Origin: Lentisphaerae bacterium GWF2_45_14
Lineage (GTDB): Bacteria > Verrucomicrobiota > Lentisphaeria > Victivallales > GWF2-45-14
Direction: 5' to 3'
DNA length: 63,754 nucleotides
Assembly: GCA_001804785.1 (NCBI GenBank)
Contig: MHBG01000079.1
Coordinates: 1 to 63,754, forward strand
Position 1 is the stretch's first letter. Every line of letters starts with the position of its first letter. The position numbers and the translations under genes are program-made. Positions 35,964 through 45,237 of the stretch are shown piece by piece. The notes beneath the pieces were generated by a model. That model was not told where the DNA came from and did not search any database. It worked only from the letters and a program-made list of their open reading frames with translations.

Positions 35964-37046
35964 TTAGTATGTTCCCAGCCTTAGGCCGTAGTCAATAAAG
36001 AATTTATACGTTTCGTGGGTGCATGATTCGGGAACGGAATGGTCGGAATGGAGGATGTAGCCGAAACCCTCCTTGAGCGCGGGGATTTTCTCATCAAGTT
36101 CCCTTTTGATGGCGGGAATGTCGTTGTTTGCGAGATTTCTGGCGTCGAAGCCGCCGCAGAGCGCTATTCTGTCACCAAAATTTTTCTTTATCCGGAGCGG
36201 CTCCATTCCTGCCTTGATTTCGATTACCTGAAGGCAGTCTATTCCGGATTCGACCATGTCCGGCAGGAGCGGCTCCACAAATCCGCACGAGTGCATTATT
36301 ACCTTAAGGCCTTTTGCATGGGCGAAATCTATGGTCTTTTTGTGCGCTGGCCCGATAAGTTCGCGATACATTTGCGCGGACATGAACGGGCGTTCCTTGA
36401 ATCCCATGTCTTCGTAATACCATATGCCGTCGGGCAGGCCTTCTTTTTCAAAAAGAATCTCATGGAGATTTACTATGAGCTCGGCGTACGTTGAGGCCAT
36501 TTCACTTACCCAGTCAGGATCAAGAGCCATTCCCATGAGCATGTTTTCGTGACCACAGACAGGGTGAATGGCTTCGAAGACGTTTATTCCGGAGAGCGTG
36601 AAGAAAAGGTTTTTATGCGCGGCATTTTCGCGCGCCTTGCGGTAGGCAGCGAAGTCTATTCTGTCCGGTGCGGCTTTGAGGAGCGGCTTTATTTTTTCCT
36701 CCCAGTCATTCCTGTCTTTCACTGAGAAGGCGACATGTTCCGGGGTCGTTGTATGCTTTTTATGCTTTCTAAGGGTAGCGCCGTTTCCGTTGAGGTATGT
36801 GACGGTGTCTTCATCTTCTTCGACGGTTTTTTCTCCGAACGCCGTATCGGCGACAAGGTTCAGCGACCAGTGTTCGCGGATGTCGAAATTAAAGTGGTCG
36901 CTGACGTCCTCATCTTTTTCCATAAGCCCCTCTTGTATCCACTGTGGATTGGTTGCGGCCCAGAAGTGTTCATAAGAGCCTATTCTGTCAACGGGTTTCC
37001 TGTTGAGAATATTATGGATTCTTTCCTTTGATGTCATGGGTTTCAT
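35964..37046 (-). CDS. URO-D family methyltransferase-like protein (HSCG clade)
   Basis: This 360-residue URO-D superfamily protein opens with MTSKERIHNILNRKPVDRIG. It keeps the H-x-C-G motif in VIMHSCGFVEP (H252, C254), which binds zinc in MtaA/MtbA. In place of the distal zinc cysteine the C-terminus shows ILHSDHSVPESC (H336, C342). It is the last gene of the corrinoid-RACo-URO-D-URO-D operon, 5 bp after the preceding gene. Methyl transfer between a substrate and the operon's corrinoid protein is the likely role. The exact reaction is inferred. Confidence 0.83.
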   Translation of the reverse strand: MKPMTSKERIHNILNRKPVDRIGSYEHFWAATNPQWIQEGLMEKDEDVSDHFNFDIREHWSLNLVADTAFGEKTVEEDEDTVTYLNGNGATLRKHKKHTTTPEHVAFSVKDRNDWEEKIKPLLKAAPDRIDFAAYRKARENAAHKNLFFTLSGINVFEAIHPVCGHENMLMGMALDPDWVSEMASTYAELIVNLHEILFEKEGLPDGIWYYEDMGFKERPFMSAQMYRELIGPAHKKTIDFAHAKGLKVIMHSCGFVEPLLPDMVESGIDCLQVIEIKAGMEPLRIKKNFGDRIALCGGFDARNLANNDIPAIKRELDEKIPALKEGFGYILHSDHSVPESCTHETYKFFIDYGLRLGTY

Positions 37047-37051
37047 TATTT

Positions 37052-38122
37052 TTATCCTTCTGATTGTTTTTTTGCGTATTTTTCAAGGCCGTTCATTATT
37101 GCGGGACAACTTTTTCTCCAGCGGTCTTCGGGAATATCTTCGGTGATTCCCATTATTATGCCGTTGGTGGAACGAAGTCCATCGAGAAGATCAATTGTCG
37201 TCTGCTCCACTTCGTCGTCAGACTTGAGGTGTACGGATGACGGGAAGTTCAGCCACAACACCTTGCCGGGCCAGGCTTTGCGAGCCTCTTCCAGGGTCAT
37301 GTCGGTGTCAGGGGCCGGTGTGAACGCCTCAATATAATCCAGCGCCGTTGACGCAATCGATTTTGAAAGAAGTCTGCAATTCGCGTCAAAATGACATCCA
37401 ATCAATTTGCCGTGTTTATGCATTATTTCGGCGGCCTCATTGTAATGCTGCGGATAATATTTTTCGAATGTCTCAAGTCCTATAATTTCAGGGGTCACAT
37501 TGCCGCCGTAGTTTGCGTGAAGGGCAGGGGACTTTGCGACGATAGGATAGATTTTTCTCCTGTTTTCGGCAATCGCGTTATATATTTTCAATATTTCATC
37601 GCGGTTGTCCATCCATTCCATACAGAAATCCTGCATATCCATTATACTTCCGGAGATGAGGGACTGAAGCGGCTCCAGTCCGAATCCTGCCCTGAATATG
37701 GCATCTTCCCCGAAGTTTTCCTGGGCTTTTGCGAATACCTCATAACACGGTTCATAAACTTCATCTTTTACCATGAAGAGGATTGCTTTGTAATCATCCG
37801 GCGATTTAAACATCTTTTCATGCAACCAGCTTGTAAAACCGGCGGCCTCCGAGAGCGTTGAGACATTGCCGAAAGGTGTCTCGTAGATAGTTCTTGTCAA
37901 TTGCTTTCCGTCCTCGATTTTTACATGCTGGGAAATTTTCACATTTGGCATTCTGGTGCTGAATACGGGTACATTTCTTTTGACGATGCACAGTCCTCTG
38001 TTTCTCATTTCACGTTCAGCCGTGCACTGCGGGATTTTTGATTCATATATCGTAAAGGGAATCTTGTCGGTCTGTTCCCATCTTAAAACTTTTTCGACGT
38101 GTTTTCTTGGTGTCATATTCAC
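37052..38122 (-). CDS. URO-D family methyltransferase-like protein (CHFDANC clade)
   Basis: This 356-residue URO-D superfamily member opens with TPRKHVEKVLRWEQTDKIPF. Its strand equivalent to the MtaA zinc loop reads IGCHFDANCRLL (C243, H244, C249). The C-terminus has IIMGITEDIPEDRW and lacks the distal cysteine. It is therefore a different metal site from the other three URO-D proteins. The start is taken as the GTG at 38122, which overlaps the RACo stop (GTGA) and has GAGGA seven bases upstream. An ATG two codons on is possible. It is the third gene of the corrinoid operon. Confidence 0.82.
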   Translation of the reverse strand: MNMTPRKHVEKVLRWEQTDKIPFTIYESKIPQCTAEREMRNRGLCIVKRNVPVFSTRMPNVKISQHVKIEDGKQLTRTIYETPFGNVSTLSEAAGFTSWLHEKMFKSPDDYKAILFMVKDEVYEPCYEVFAKAQENFGEDAIFRAGFGLEPLQSLISGSIMDMQDFCMEWMDNRDEILKIYNAIAENRRKIYPIVAKSPALHANYGGNVTPEIIGLETFEKYYPQHYNEAAEIMHKHGKLIGCHFDANCRLLSKSIASTALDYIEAFTPAPDTDMTLEEARKAWPGKVLWLNFPSSVHLKSDDEVEQTTIDLLDGLRSTNGIIMGITEDIPEDRWRKSCPAIMNGLEKYAKKQSEG

Positions 38123-39804
38123 TGTAATATCCTCGCATTAAGATTTTTAAGGGTCATTGGGAACTCCTCCTTGTTGAAGTTCGGGAGCATGAGGGCGTCG
38201 ATGAAATTCGTCTCGAAATCCGGTATGAGGTTGAGAGATACTGTTTCCGGTTTGCCGACTATTGAGTCGAAGGACTCTCTGGCATCTGAATCGGTAAGAG
38301 CCAGATAAGCCCCGCCGAGCGAGCTGTTGCCGAGCAGCACTATTTTTTCAATCAGGCATTCCGGAAGCATCCCGATTGATACGGCGTTTTCTATATTTAT
38401 GTAGCGTGCGAAACCGCCCGCGAGGAAGAGTTGCGAAATTTCTTCCATGCGGCGACCTTTCGACGAAAGCAGCGTTTTTATGGCGGCATAAACGGCGGCC
38501 TTCGCCTTCAGTGCTGATTCGATATCGGCTTCGGTGATCATCAGCGGGTATTCGCAGGCAGCGTTTTTTTTATCCATGAGCAGACATGAATGTGTGATTC
38601 TGTTTGTTGATGTCGTAAATGAATAATAACGGTTTTTCTTTTTAAGGAGTTCGATATTGAAGCGGCCCATTTCGTTTATCAGTCCCGAGCGGAAACCGCA
38701 GGCAAGAAAATCTATTATGGCCGAGCCGCATATCCCTGAAGGCGGTGCGTTTTCTATTGTACTTATGTTGAAGTCCAGCGACGAATCAAAATGGATGCGT
38801 TCTATCGCTCCGGCAACAGCTCTTGAACCGCAGAGAATTCCTGACCCTTCAAAGGCCGGTCCCGCGGCCGCGGCGCACCCGAAAAGTTTCCCTGAGTCGC
38901 AGAGAACCGTTTCGGCGTTTGTTCCAAGGTCGATGAATAATGCGCTTTTTGCGGATTTCATAATCCGGCTTATGTAAATACCGACGACGGCGTCCCCTCC
39001 TAAATACCCAGATATCGAAGGAATTGTATCGACTGTTCCTGATTCGGACATTGAGAGCTTCAGCGATTTTGCGGATGTTTCGGGATAGAAGTTCATTAAC
39101 GGCTTAAACGGAAGTACGCCTATAGTTTCCGGCGAAAGACCGAGAAAAATATGACACATTACCGTATTGCCGGAAACCGTCATCCGCTCTATTTCCGAGA
39201 CTTTGCGACGGGCTTTACGGCATAATTCGTGAAGAAGCGGATTTATTGTTGATTCAATGATAAGACTCTGGAGTTCTTTCAACATCTCCAATCCTCCCGA
39301 CGCGGCGGAGATTCTGGACGTTACATCATCGGCTACGCTTATCTGGTGATTCGGCGCTGACGCGCGCGAAATGACTTCGCCTGTTTTCATGTCTACAAGG
39401 ACAATGGCAACTGTCGTCGTGCCTATGTCGACGGCGGCGCCCAGTGTCGTTGTACCGCTTGGTGGTGCGAAGCGGTGCTCAGGCAGCATGAATTCATCGC
39501 AAATCCTCACTCCCGTATCAAAGCATGAACTGCTTGGAACGGTCAAATCCAGTTCATCACCTCCCGCAAAAATCTTGCACGAAGGAGCCCTTAGCGGTTT
39601 TTCCTCAACCGCCTGAAACAGTTTGCCGTCTCTCAGGAATGAGCCTTTTGTAACGATAACTTCGCATTTTCCGCAGGTACCGTTACCGGAACACCTTGTG
39701 TCCAGGGGAATTCCTGCCTTCTGGAGAAATTTTGAGATGGGAATTTCTCCAGTAATTTCCAGGGACTTGGAAATATTTCCGCATTTTATATGGAGGACGC
39801 TCAT
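38119..39804 (-). CDS. RACo-type corrinoid-protein reductive activator
   Basis: RACo proteins use ATP and a [2Fe-2S] cluster to reduce inactive Co(II) corrinoid proteins to Co(I). The N-terminal ferredoxin-like domain has C38, C44 and C47 in RCSGNGTCGKC plus C76. The DUF4445/ASKHA region follows, with GAAVDIGTTTVAIVLVD near residue 140, the FIDLGTNAETVL phosphate loop, a GPAFEGSGI motif and a C-terminal LFLAGGFARYIN. Its 561 residues are near the family length of about 600. It lies 31 bp after the corrinoid protein and overlaps the next URO-D gene. Confidence 0.9.
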   Translation of the reverse strand: MSVLHIKCGNISKSLEITGEIPISKFLQKAGIPLDTRCSGNGTCGKCEVIVTKGSFLRDGKLFQAVEEKPLRAPSCKIFAGGDELDLTVPSSSCFDTGVRICDEFMLPEHRFAPPSGTTTLGAAVDIGTTTVAIVLVDMKTGEVISRASAPNHQISVADDVTSRISAASGGLEMLKELQSLIIESTINPLLHELCRKARRKVSEIERMTVSGNTVMCHIFLGLSPETIGVLPFKPLMNFYPETSAKSLKLSMSESGTVDTIPSISGYLGGDAVVGIYISRIMKSAKSALFIDLGTNAETVLCDSGKLFGCAAAAGPAFEGSGILCGSRAVAGAIERIHFDSSLDFNISTIENAPPSGICGSAIIDFLACGFRSGLINEMGRFNIELLKKKNRYYSFTTSTNRITHSCLLMDKKNAACEYPLMITEADIESALKAKAAVYAAIKTLLSSKGRRMEEISQLFLAGGFARYINIENAVSIGMLPECLIEKIVLLGNSSLGGAYLALTDSDARESFDSIVGKPETVSLNLIPDFETNFIDALMLPNFNKEEFPMTLKNLNARILQ

Positions 39805-39835
39805 CGCATGGCCTCTTAAATGAAAGAGAAAGCGC

Positions 39836-40462
39836 TTATGCCTTTACTCCGAGAAGCGAATCAACCATTTTAACGGCGTCATTGGCGTCGGAGCCATAAC
39901 CGTCCGCACCTATCTGGTTCGCGTAATCCTGTGTCACCGGAGCGCCGCCTATGACGACTTTTGCGGCGGAACCTTTGATGGATGATACTACGTCTTTCAT
40001 GTAAGGCATGGTAGTCGTCAGGAGTGCGCTGCAAAGGATGACCTTTGATCCTCTATCTACGGAAGCCCTGAATTTTTCAACATCGCAGTTCACTCCGAGG
40101 TCATCGACTTCGTAGCCTGCTCCCTTGAGCATGATTGCCACAAGGTTCTTGCCGATATCGTGAAGGTCACCCTTCACTGTTCCGATACAGACCTTGCCGA
40201 GCGATTTGTGCCCGCTCTTCGTCAGTGCCGGTTCGATGAGCGAAAGCCCTGCCTGCATGGCGCGTGCGGCTATGAGCATTTCGGGGACATATACTTCGTT
40301 CCTCGAGAATCTGTCGCCCATCTCGCGCATTGCGGGGATCATTGAGTCATTGAGGATTTCCTCCACATTCACTTCTTCTGTCACCGACTTCTGGACGATT
40401 TCGATAACCTTGTTCCGGTTGCCCTTCATAATCCCGTCGTAAAGTTCCTGGTTCTTTGACAT
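39836..40462 (-). CDS. Corrinoid (B12)-binding methyl carrier protein
   Basis: This is a MtaC/MttC/MtbC-type methyl carrier. Residues 1-85 form the helical cap (B12-binding 2 domain, VYVPEMLIAARAMQAGL). Residues 88-208 form the Rossmann-like cobalamin domain, with the lower-ligand motif GDLHDIGKNL (H101) and the conserved SALLTTTMPYM and GGAPVTQDYANQIGADGYG. It receives and donates the methyl group and is reactivated by the RACo encoded 31 bp downstream. It is the first gene of its operon. Its promoter region carries three 16-bp direct repeats, shared with the AraC gene transcribed the other way. Confidence 0.95.
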   Translation of the reverse strand: MSKNQELYDGIMKGNRNKVIEIVQKSVTEEVNVEEILNDSMIPAMREMGDRFSRNEVYVPEMLIAARAMQAGLSLIEPALTKSGHKSLGKVCIGTVKGDLHDIGKNLVAIMLKGAGYEVDDLGVNCDVEKFRASVDRGSKVILCSALLTTTMPYMKDVVSSIKGSAAKVVIGGAPVTQDYANQIGADGYGSDANDAVKMVDSLLGVKA

Positions 40463-40500
40463 TTTAAATACCCCTTTATTTCATTTGTTTTAATGTCATA

Positions 40501-40589
40501 CCTATATCTTGCTGTATTTTATCGTATAGTCAATAGCTTGACATTGGCAGTTCTTACTATATTTTATCAAAAACTTGCTTTATTTTATC
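40501..40589. promoter_or_regulatory. Three-repeat AraC-type array, corrinoid operon promoter
   Basis: Direct repeats CTTGCTGTATTTTATC (40508-40523), CTTACTATATTTTATC (40553-40568) and CTTGCTTTATTTTATC (40574-40589) start at offsets 0, 45 and 66. The last two are exactly 21 bp, or two helical turns, apart, as for AraC half-sites. On the minus strand, TATAGG (40506-40501) lies directly beside the proximal repeat and looks like a -10 element. The corrinoid gene starts at 40462. An equivalent array lies at 46332-46420. Confidence 0.75.
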
Positions 40590-40614
40590 ATTTGTACGAT
40601 TGGAGGCATTTTGT

Positions 40615-41547
40615 TTGAAACCGCTCGAGCTCAGTAAAGAGGAACATTTGTCCGCAAAAGCCGGGGCCGGCGTCTCGTTTCACCTTATCCAGAAAGAGAG
40701 CAGGTCAAAGTCATATACCCTTAGAACAGGCGATATAAACTATCACTATATATCCGGCGGCACGGCCCTTCATTCGCATGACTTCGCCGAGATATTTATT
40801 GTCCTGAGCGGTTCGATATTCCACTATGTCAACGGCGAAAAGCAGTCGCTGGACGCAGGTTCGCTGGTTTTTATAAGACCCTCCGATTCGCACCGCTTCG
40901 AGGTTGGCGGAGACAAACCCTGCGAAATAGTGAACCTCGCCTACAGACTGGAGATGCTGCTTGATTTCAGCCGCTATCTCGAAAACGACTACTTCATGAT
41001 GGCGTTCACCGCGCCTGTACTTTCCCCCGTATGCCGTATCTCTGTCCCTGACGGCGAAAAGCTGGGCCGCCTTCTTCTGGAGATAAATTCAGAACAGATA
41101 CGTTTCCCCGAAAGGGCGAGAATGAAAATAAAGGCCCTTATCGCGGAACTATTTACCCGCTATTTTCTGATGAGAGATGAAGAACTCCCTTCCGCCATGC
41201 GCAAGGAAATTCCAGAGTGGTTCGAAAAACTTTGTTCTGAAATGAGGAAGCCGGAAAACCTCATGCGCGGGCTTGGCACTCTTTATCTGCTTGCCGGAAA
41301 GACCCCGGAACATCTCTGCAAGTGCTTTAGAAAATATATGAACAAGACCCCGACTGAGTTCGTGAACGAACTAAGGATAAATTATTCGGCAAAAATTCTT
41401 TCGGATTCCGAGGAGAAAGTATTTTCAATAGCGTCCGACCTTGGTTTCAAGAGCCTGAGCCGCTTCTACAAAATCTTTCGTCAATACTACGGGGTCTCCC
41501 CCGCAAAATACCGGAATATGAAAGTGAAGGCGAACATTCCCCTCTGA
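40615..41547 (+). CDS. AraC-family regulator, predicted controller of the corrinoid regulon
   Basis: An N-terminal cupin sensor domain (SGGTALHSHDFAEIFIVLSG, GSLVFIRPSDSHRFE) and a C-terminal DNA-binding domain are visible. The second helix-turn-helix reads VFSIASDLGFKSLSRFYKIF, with YYGVSPAKYR after it. The TTG at 40615 is chosen because GGAGG at 40602-40606 lies 8 bases upstream. The earlier in-frame TTG at 40600 would overlap that ribosome-binding site. The gene is divergent from the corrinoid operon. The three direct repeats between them make it the best candidate to bind them. Confidence 0.9.
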   Translation: MKPLELSKEEHLSAKAGAGVSFHLIQKESRSKSYTLRTGDINYHYISGGTALHSHDFAEIFIVLSGSIFHYVNGEKQSLDAGSLVFIRPSDSHRFEVGGDKPCEIVNLAYRLEMLLDFSRYLENDYFMMAFTAPVLSPVCRISVPDGEKLGRLLLEINSEQIRFPERARMKIKALIAELFTRYFLMRDEELPSAMRKEIPEWFEKLCSEMRKPENLMRGLGTLYLLAGKTPEHLCKCFRKYMNKTPTEFVNELRINYSAKILSDSEEKVFSIASDLGFKSLSRFYKIFRQYYGVSPAKYRNMKVKANIPL

Positions 41548-41639
41548 GCAGCAGCCCTCGGCGGTCACCTTGTTGAAAAGACAGGCGCCAAAATCAGAGA
41601 ACTTTTCGAAAGAAAATAGGTCGCGAAGCGACTTTATAA

Positions 41640-41666
41640 GTCCTGTTTTCGCTCTGCTTACAGGAC
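41640..41666. terminator. Hairpin between convergent AraC genes
   Basis: GTCCTGT at 41640-41646 pairs with ACAGGAC at 41660-41666. A smaller hairpin GTCGC-GAA-GCGAC lies just upstream at 41620-41632. Together they fill the gap between two converging regulator genes and could stop transcription from both sides. Confidence 0.5.
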
Positions 41667-41675
41667 ATGTGATTT

Positions 41676-42518
41676 CTATTTTACCTGCTTCTTGTACTTC
41701 TGCGGCGAAAGGCCTGTGAATTTTTTGAACTGGCGGCTGAAGTCTGAAACGTCAGGATACCCGAGAATAGAGGCTATTTCCTTAAGTCTCATGTCTGGTT
41801 CCGCGAGAAGATGCCTTGCCTTGCTTATCCTTGCTTTTATCCTGTAATCCATTGGTGAGTCGTTGAGTTCCTCCTTGAAGCGTTTCCGGAATGTCTCGTA
41901 GGTCATTCCGGTTTTTCGTGCGATTTTCTCAAGTGATATTTTGCTTTCAAGGTTTTCCTCAAGAAGTCTGCATGCTTTTTCAGTGAATGAAGACGTCTTT
42001 TCAGTTGAGTTGTTCTGTGCGGCTTTAGTGTAAAAATCAACAATCAGTTCCTGTGCTTTCAGCAGAGTTTCAGGAGCTCCGGAACGGACGCTGTGATTTT
42101 TCAGAAAGTCATAAAAGGAATCCACTTTTTCCTGCATGTCTCTAAGGGGAATTTCAGCGGTGGTAAGATCACTGTTTATCATTTCTGTTTTTACCATTGC
42201 CGAATAGAGGCTGGCGGGGAATCTCATCGCGAATTCAACCCATTCTTCAGGGTTGTCACGCCTTAATGTCGTTTTTTTACCGGGATGCCTTAATGCCAGT
42301 GAGCCGGGAATTAGTTGATGTTCAATGCCTTTATGGTCGACAAATGATCCGTTTCCTTTGATTAAATAGAGAATAACAAAGCAGTCAAAGCGTATGTCAA
42401 TAGCGTTCTTATGAGTCACTTTACCATGGACATATCCAGCAGAAAAAGATTCCATCGGATCATAGATGGATGTGATTTTTTGTATACGCCTTCTTTTTAA
42501 ATAATAATCTAAAATCAT
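41676..42518 (-). CDS. AraC-family regulator
   Basis: This 280-residue regulator has a cupin-like sensor domain ([22 protein letters not shown]) and an AraC DNA-binding domain, with [20 protein letters not shown] and [21 protein letters not shown]. It ends in [11 protein letters not shown]. It is divergent from the prepilin-like gene and the secreted GH20 gene. A pair of direct repeats 21 bp apart lies in the shared 169-bp control region. It is a likely regulator of that pair. Confidence 0.92.
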   Translation of the reverse strand: MILDYYLKRRRIQKITSIYDPMESFSAGYVHGKVTHKNAIDIRFDCFVILYLIKGNGSFVDHKGIEHQLIPGSLALRHPGKKTTLRRDNPEEWVEFAMRFPASLYSAMVKTEMINSDLTTAEIPLRDMQEKVDSFYDFLKNHSVRSGAPETLLKAQELIVDFYTKAAQNNSTEKTSSFTEKACRLLEENLESKISLEKIARKTGMTYETFRKRFKEELNDSPMDYRIKARISKARHLLAEPDMRLKEIASILGYPDVSDFSRQFKKFTGLSPQKYKKQVK

Positions 42519-42569
42519 TTTTCTACCTATAGCCAGAAAGTGCTTTATCCTGCATTCTTCATACTATGT

Positions 42570-42602
42570 ACCATATTTACCCCAATTTACACCATATATA
42601 AC
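42570..42602. promoter_or_regulatory. Direct repeat pair, candidate AraC operator
   Basis: ACCATATTTACC at 42570-42581 and ACCATATATAAC at 42591-42602 match at 10 of 12 positions. They are offset by exactly 21 bp, the helical spacing seen for AraC-family half-sites. They lie between the minus-strand AraC gene and the plus-strand prepilin-like gene. Confidence 0.5.
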
Positions 42603-42687
42603 ATTTACTTATTTGCGCTATGTAACTATCCTTTGTAATATAGACTATTACCAAAACAGCAAAATAGTAAACTTACAGGAGTATATA

Positions 42688-43419
42688 ATGGCACTAGGGA
42701 GAATAAATTTCAAGAGAAGCATTTTTAGCTTCACAATGGGAGAGCTCATAATTGTTATAGCCATTATCGCAATTATGGTTGCACTGCTCTTGCCGGCATT
42801 AAAAAAGGCTAAAGAAAATACGAACAGGATCGCATGCGCTAATAAGCTTAAGCAACTTGGTAATTGTTTTGTGATGTATTTGTCTGATTCAAATGAAATA
42901 TTTCCATATAACAATTATACCCCATATTATAATTCAACATACTGGTACGTCAGAATGTTGGATATCGCAGGCATAGAATGGAAAACTGCCACATATATGC
43001 CAGACTTGCTGACATGTCCTCAAACTAAGGACAAAGCACAGGTTTTTAGTGCCGCAAATGTTTCATACGGATATAATACTTGTTACCTTTCTGCCAGGTA
43101 TAAGGATGAGGGATATGGTGGATTATATTCAGCAGGCAATAAAGCTACCAGGATCAAAAACCCTTCAAGTATAACTATGCTTTCAGACAACATGGACTTT
43201 GCGCCAGATTCAGACCCGCAACGGAATGCGCTAGTCAGTTATCATATTTCTGACAGCTATCCCGGTAACATGCATCGTAATGGAGCAAATGTACTTTTTT
43301 GTGATTCGCACGTTGAACTGAAACTTCAGAGTGAACTTCTTTATTCAACATCAACTCTAGCTCTGAATGGTAATAATAAATGGTTTGGGTACGGGTATCG
43401 GAATTATATTGATGAATAA
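42688..43419 (+). CDS. Prepilin-like protein (Lentisphaerae type, HxxGAN-DxH)
   Basis: This is a pseudopilin-like secreted protein with a class III-type leader. The motif [16 protein letters not shown] differs from the common FTLIELLVVIAII by carrying MG before the conserved glutamate. A hydrophobic helix, the [23 protein letters not shown] stretch and a globular domain ending [15 protein letters not shown] follow. The C-terminal signature is the H-X9-DG type found in many copies in Lentisphaerae, Verrucomicrobia and Planctomycetes. The ATG at 42688 is preferred, with AGGAG six bases upstream, over an in-frame ATG at 42613. It precedes the secreted GH20 gene by 96 bp. Its role is not established. 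Confidence 0.85.
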   Translation: MALGRINFKRSIFSFTMGELIIVIAIIAIMVALLLPALKKAKENTNRIACANKLKQLGNCFVMYLSDSNEIFPYNNYTPYYNSTYWYVRMLDIAGIEWKTATYMPDLLTCPQTKDKAQVFSAANVSYGYNTCYLSARYKDEGYGGLYSAGNKATRIKNPSSITMLSDNMDFAPDSDPQRNALVSYHISDSYPGNMHRNGANVLFCDSHVELKLQSELLYSTSTLALNGNNKWFGYGYRNYIDE

Positions 43420-43515
43420 AATTAAATATATGAGGAGGCCGGGGTAAATAATTTTCTTGCGTATTGTGGCGCATGTCACATAATTATTCATGACTTATTA
43501 ATCGTAAAAGGAGAA

Positions 43516-45186
43516 ATGATGAAACTGCTGTCAATAACGCCGTTCTCGATAACTGTAATCATATTTTTTTCGTTTGCCGCAATGATTTTTGCAGATGAAA
43601 CAGGTGCGACATCCGACTTGAGGGTAGTGCCGGCCCCCAAATATATGGAAGTTAAAGATGAATTTTTTGAACTGCCGACTGATATTACTGTAACGAGTAG
43701 TGATATAGATTGCGCAAACTATTTGAAAGATCAATTGAGTGACATTCTGAATTCTCAACTGAACATTACAGTCAGGGCATCTGATAATAAAGATTTCAGC
43801 CTTGTCCTGGCTCCTGCCGGAAAAGATTTCAGCCGTATGCCTGCTTGTCCGGCGCGCCCACAGGCCTACAGCCTTGAAACCGGAGATGCCTCAGTAAGAA
43901 TAAAGGCTTTTGATTTGGCCGGGCTCCGCTTTGGTATTCAAACCTTTCTTCAGATAGCAGAACAAACGCACGGGGGAAAATACCCTGTTTTAACGGTGAA
44001 AGACTTCCCTGGGCTTAAGGAGCGCTGGTTTTTAATTATTCTAAGACCAGGAAAATTTATGGAAATGGATTCCAAAGAAAAAACTCTGGATTTTTATTAT
44101 TGGGTTTTTAAAAGACTTGCCAGATATAAATATAACTATGTCTGTCTTGATTTCTCGCCTTATACAGAATTGCGCTGTCATCCGGAATTCCGCCCGGAGC
44201 CCTTTTTTAATTATGAAGACATAAAGCGCCTGATTCAAAAAGGAAAATACCACGGACTGAAGCTGATTCCCGACTTCGAGAGCTTTGGGAAGTTTATGCT
44301 TGGTCAGTCGAAGGAAACTTTAGAAAAGAATGCTGATATTTTGGAAAGAAAAAATGATATAGGTCAGGGTTTATGGAAAGAAAAATTCAACTCCAACCAG
44401 AAGAAAAAACTTGCGGAACAAAAAAGGCCTGAACTTGGAGAAGGTGAACTCAGTGAAGGGTTGAATATACTTAACCCCAAGGTTCCAGCAATGATAATGG
44501 AGTGCATTGATGAGACATATATTCTGTTTGACAAACCGGAATACTTTTTTGTCGGTGGTGACGAACATTGGGATTTTTGTACTTCCCTCTCTAAGGATAT
44601 TGATAAGGGGGAGCTATTCGCTGGCTATTTCAACAACCTGAACCGGCATCTGCAAGAAAAAAACTGCAGAACTATAATTTGGGGCGACATGCTTTTGAGT
44701 CATTTGCAGTTTCCATACTTCTACGAGAATCACGGCGGACCTCCGATGAATACCCATACAGCAATAAAATACCTTGATAAAAATATAATTATCGGAGATT
44801 GGCATTATGGGTGGCCTGTATCGGGTAGTCCTCCAAAGTTCTATCCTAGCATTTCCTGGTTTAGACAGAATGGATTTGATGTCATAGCCACTACCTGGTT
44901 CAGGAATGACAACATATACAATGTTTCGCGAGATGCTGCTGCTCTAGACTGTCTGGGAATAATGGGAACCGCTTTTTCATTGCATAATACTTTTAAAGTG
45001 AATACTGGGATATGGAAGAAAAATCATGAGAAGTTCGATATGATTACGAAACGTCGTGAACTGGGTGTTTTCGCGGCGACAGCAGAAGGCGGGTGGAACC
45101 CTGTTGAATCAGAAAAAATTCTGCAAGAATATGATACTGTAGAATGGGAAAAGCGCTGGCTGCCTCAAAAATTAATGAAAAAATAA
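43516..45186 (+). CDS. Secreted GH20 beta-N-acetylhexosaminidase-like enzyme
   Basis: A signal peptide (about residues 1-26, cleavage expected after MIFA) leads to a GH20b-type N-terminal domain (about 30-160; LAGLRFGIQTFLQIAE). The TIM barrel begins KDFPGLKERWFLIILRPGK. The catalytic D-E pair is at 349-350 in FFVGGDEHWDF. The IIWGDMLLSH and WHYGWPVSG segments fit later barrel strands. It is the only GH20-like protein in the window predicted to be exported. GGAG precedes two adjacent ATG codons (43516, 43519). It follows the prepilin-like gene and is probably controlled by the AraC at 41676. Confidence 0.87.
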   Translation: MMKLLSITPFSITVIIFFSFAAMIFADETGATSDLRVVPAPKYMEVKDEFFELPTDITVTSSDIDCANYLKDQLSDILNSQLNITVRASDNKDFSLVLAPAGKDFSRMPACPARPQAYSLETGDASVRIKAFDLAGLRFGIQTFLQIAEQTHGGKYPVLTVKDFPGLKERWFLIILRPGKFMEMDSKEKTLDFYYWVFKRLARYKYNYVCLDFSPYTELRCHPEFRPEPFFNYEDIKRLIQKGKYHGLKLIPDFESFGKFMLGQSKETLEKNADILERKNDIGQGLWKEKFNSNQKKKLAEQKRPELGEGELSEGLNILNPKVPAMIMECIDETYILFDKPEYFFVGGDEHWDFCTSLSKDIDKGELFAGYFNNLNRHLQEKNCRTIIWGDMLLSHLQFPYFYENHGGPPMNTHTAIKYLDKNIIIGDWHYGWPVSGSPPKFYPSISWFRQNGFDVIATTWFRNDNIYNVSRDAAALDCLGIMGTAFSLHNTFKVNTGIWKKNHEKFDMITKRRELGVFAATAEGGWNPVESEKILQEYDTVEWEKRWLPQKLMKK

Positions 45187-45194
45187 ACGATAGT

Positions 45195-45231
45195 GCCGGA
45201 CCTATGTGGGTAAAACTCCTTCATGTCCGGC
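45195..45231. terminator. Hairpin after the GH20 gene
   Basis: GCCGGAC at 45195-45201 pairs with GTCCGGC at 45225-45231 and is followed by GAGCTTTTA. It lies in the 51-bp gap between the GH20 gene and the convergent URO-D gene and probably ends one or both transcripts. Confidence 0.6.
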
Positions 45232-45237
45232 GAGCTT

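Noticed and set aside
33885-38122. URO-D genes as hemE for haem synthesis
   Set aside because: They are multicopy, divergent from HemE in active-site motifs, and clustered with corrinoid and RACo genes, with no other haem gene nearby.
40501-40589. Three direct repeats considered as a small CRISPR array
   Set aside because: The repeats are only 16 bp, the spacers are 29 and 5 bases, there are no cas genes, and the array fits an AraC-type operator.
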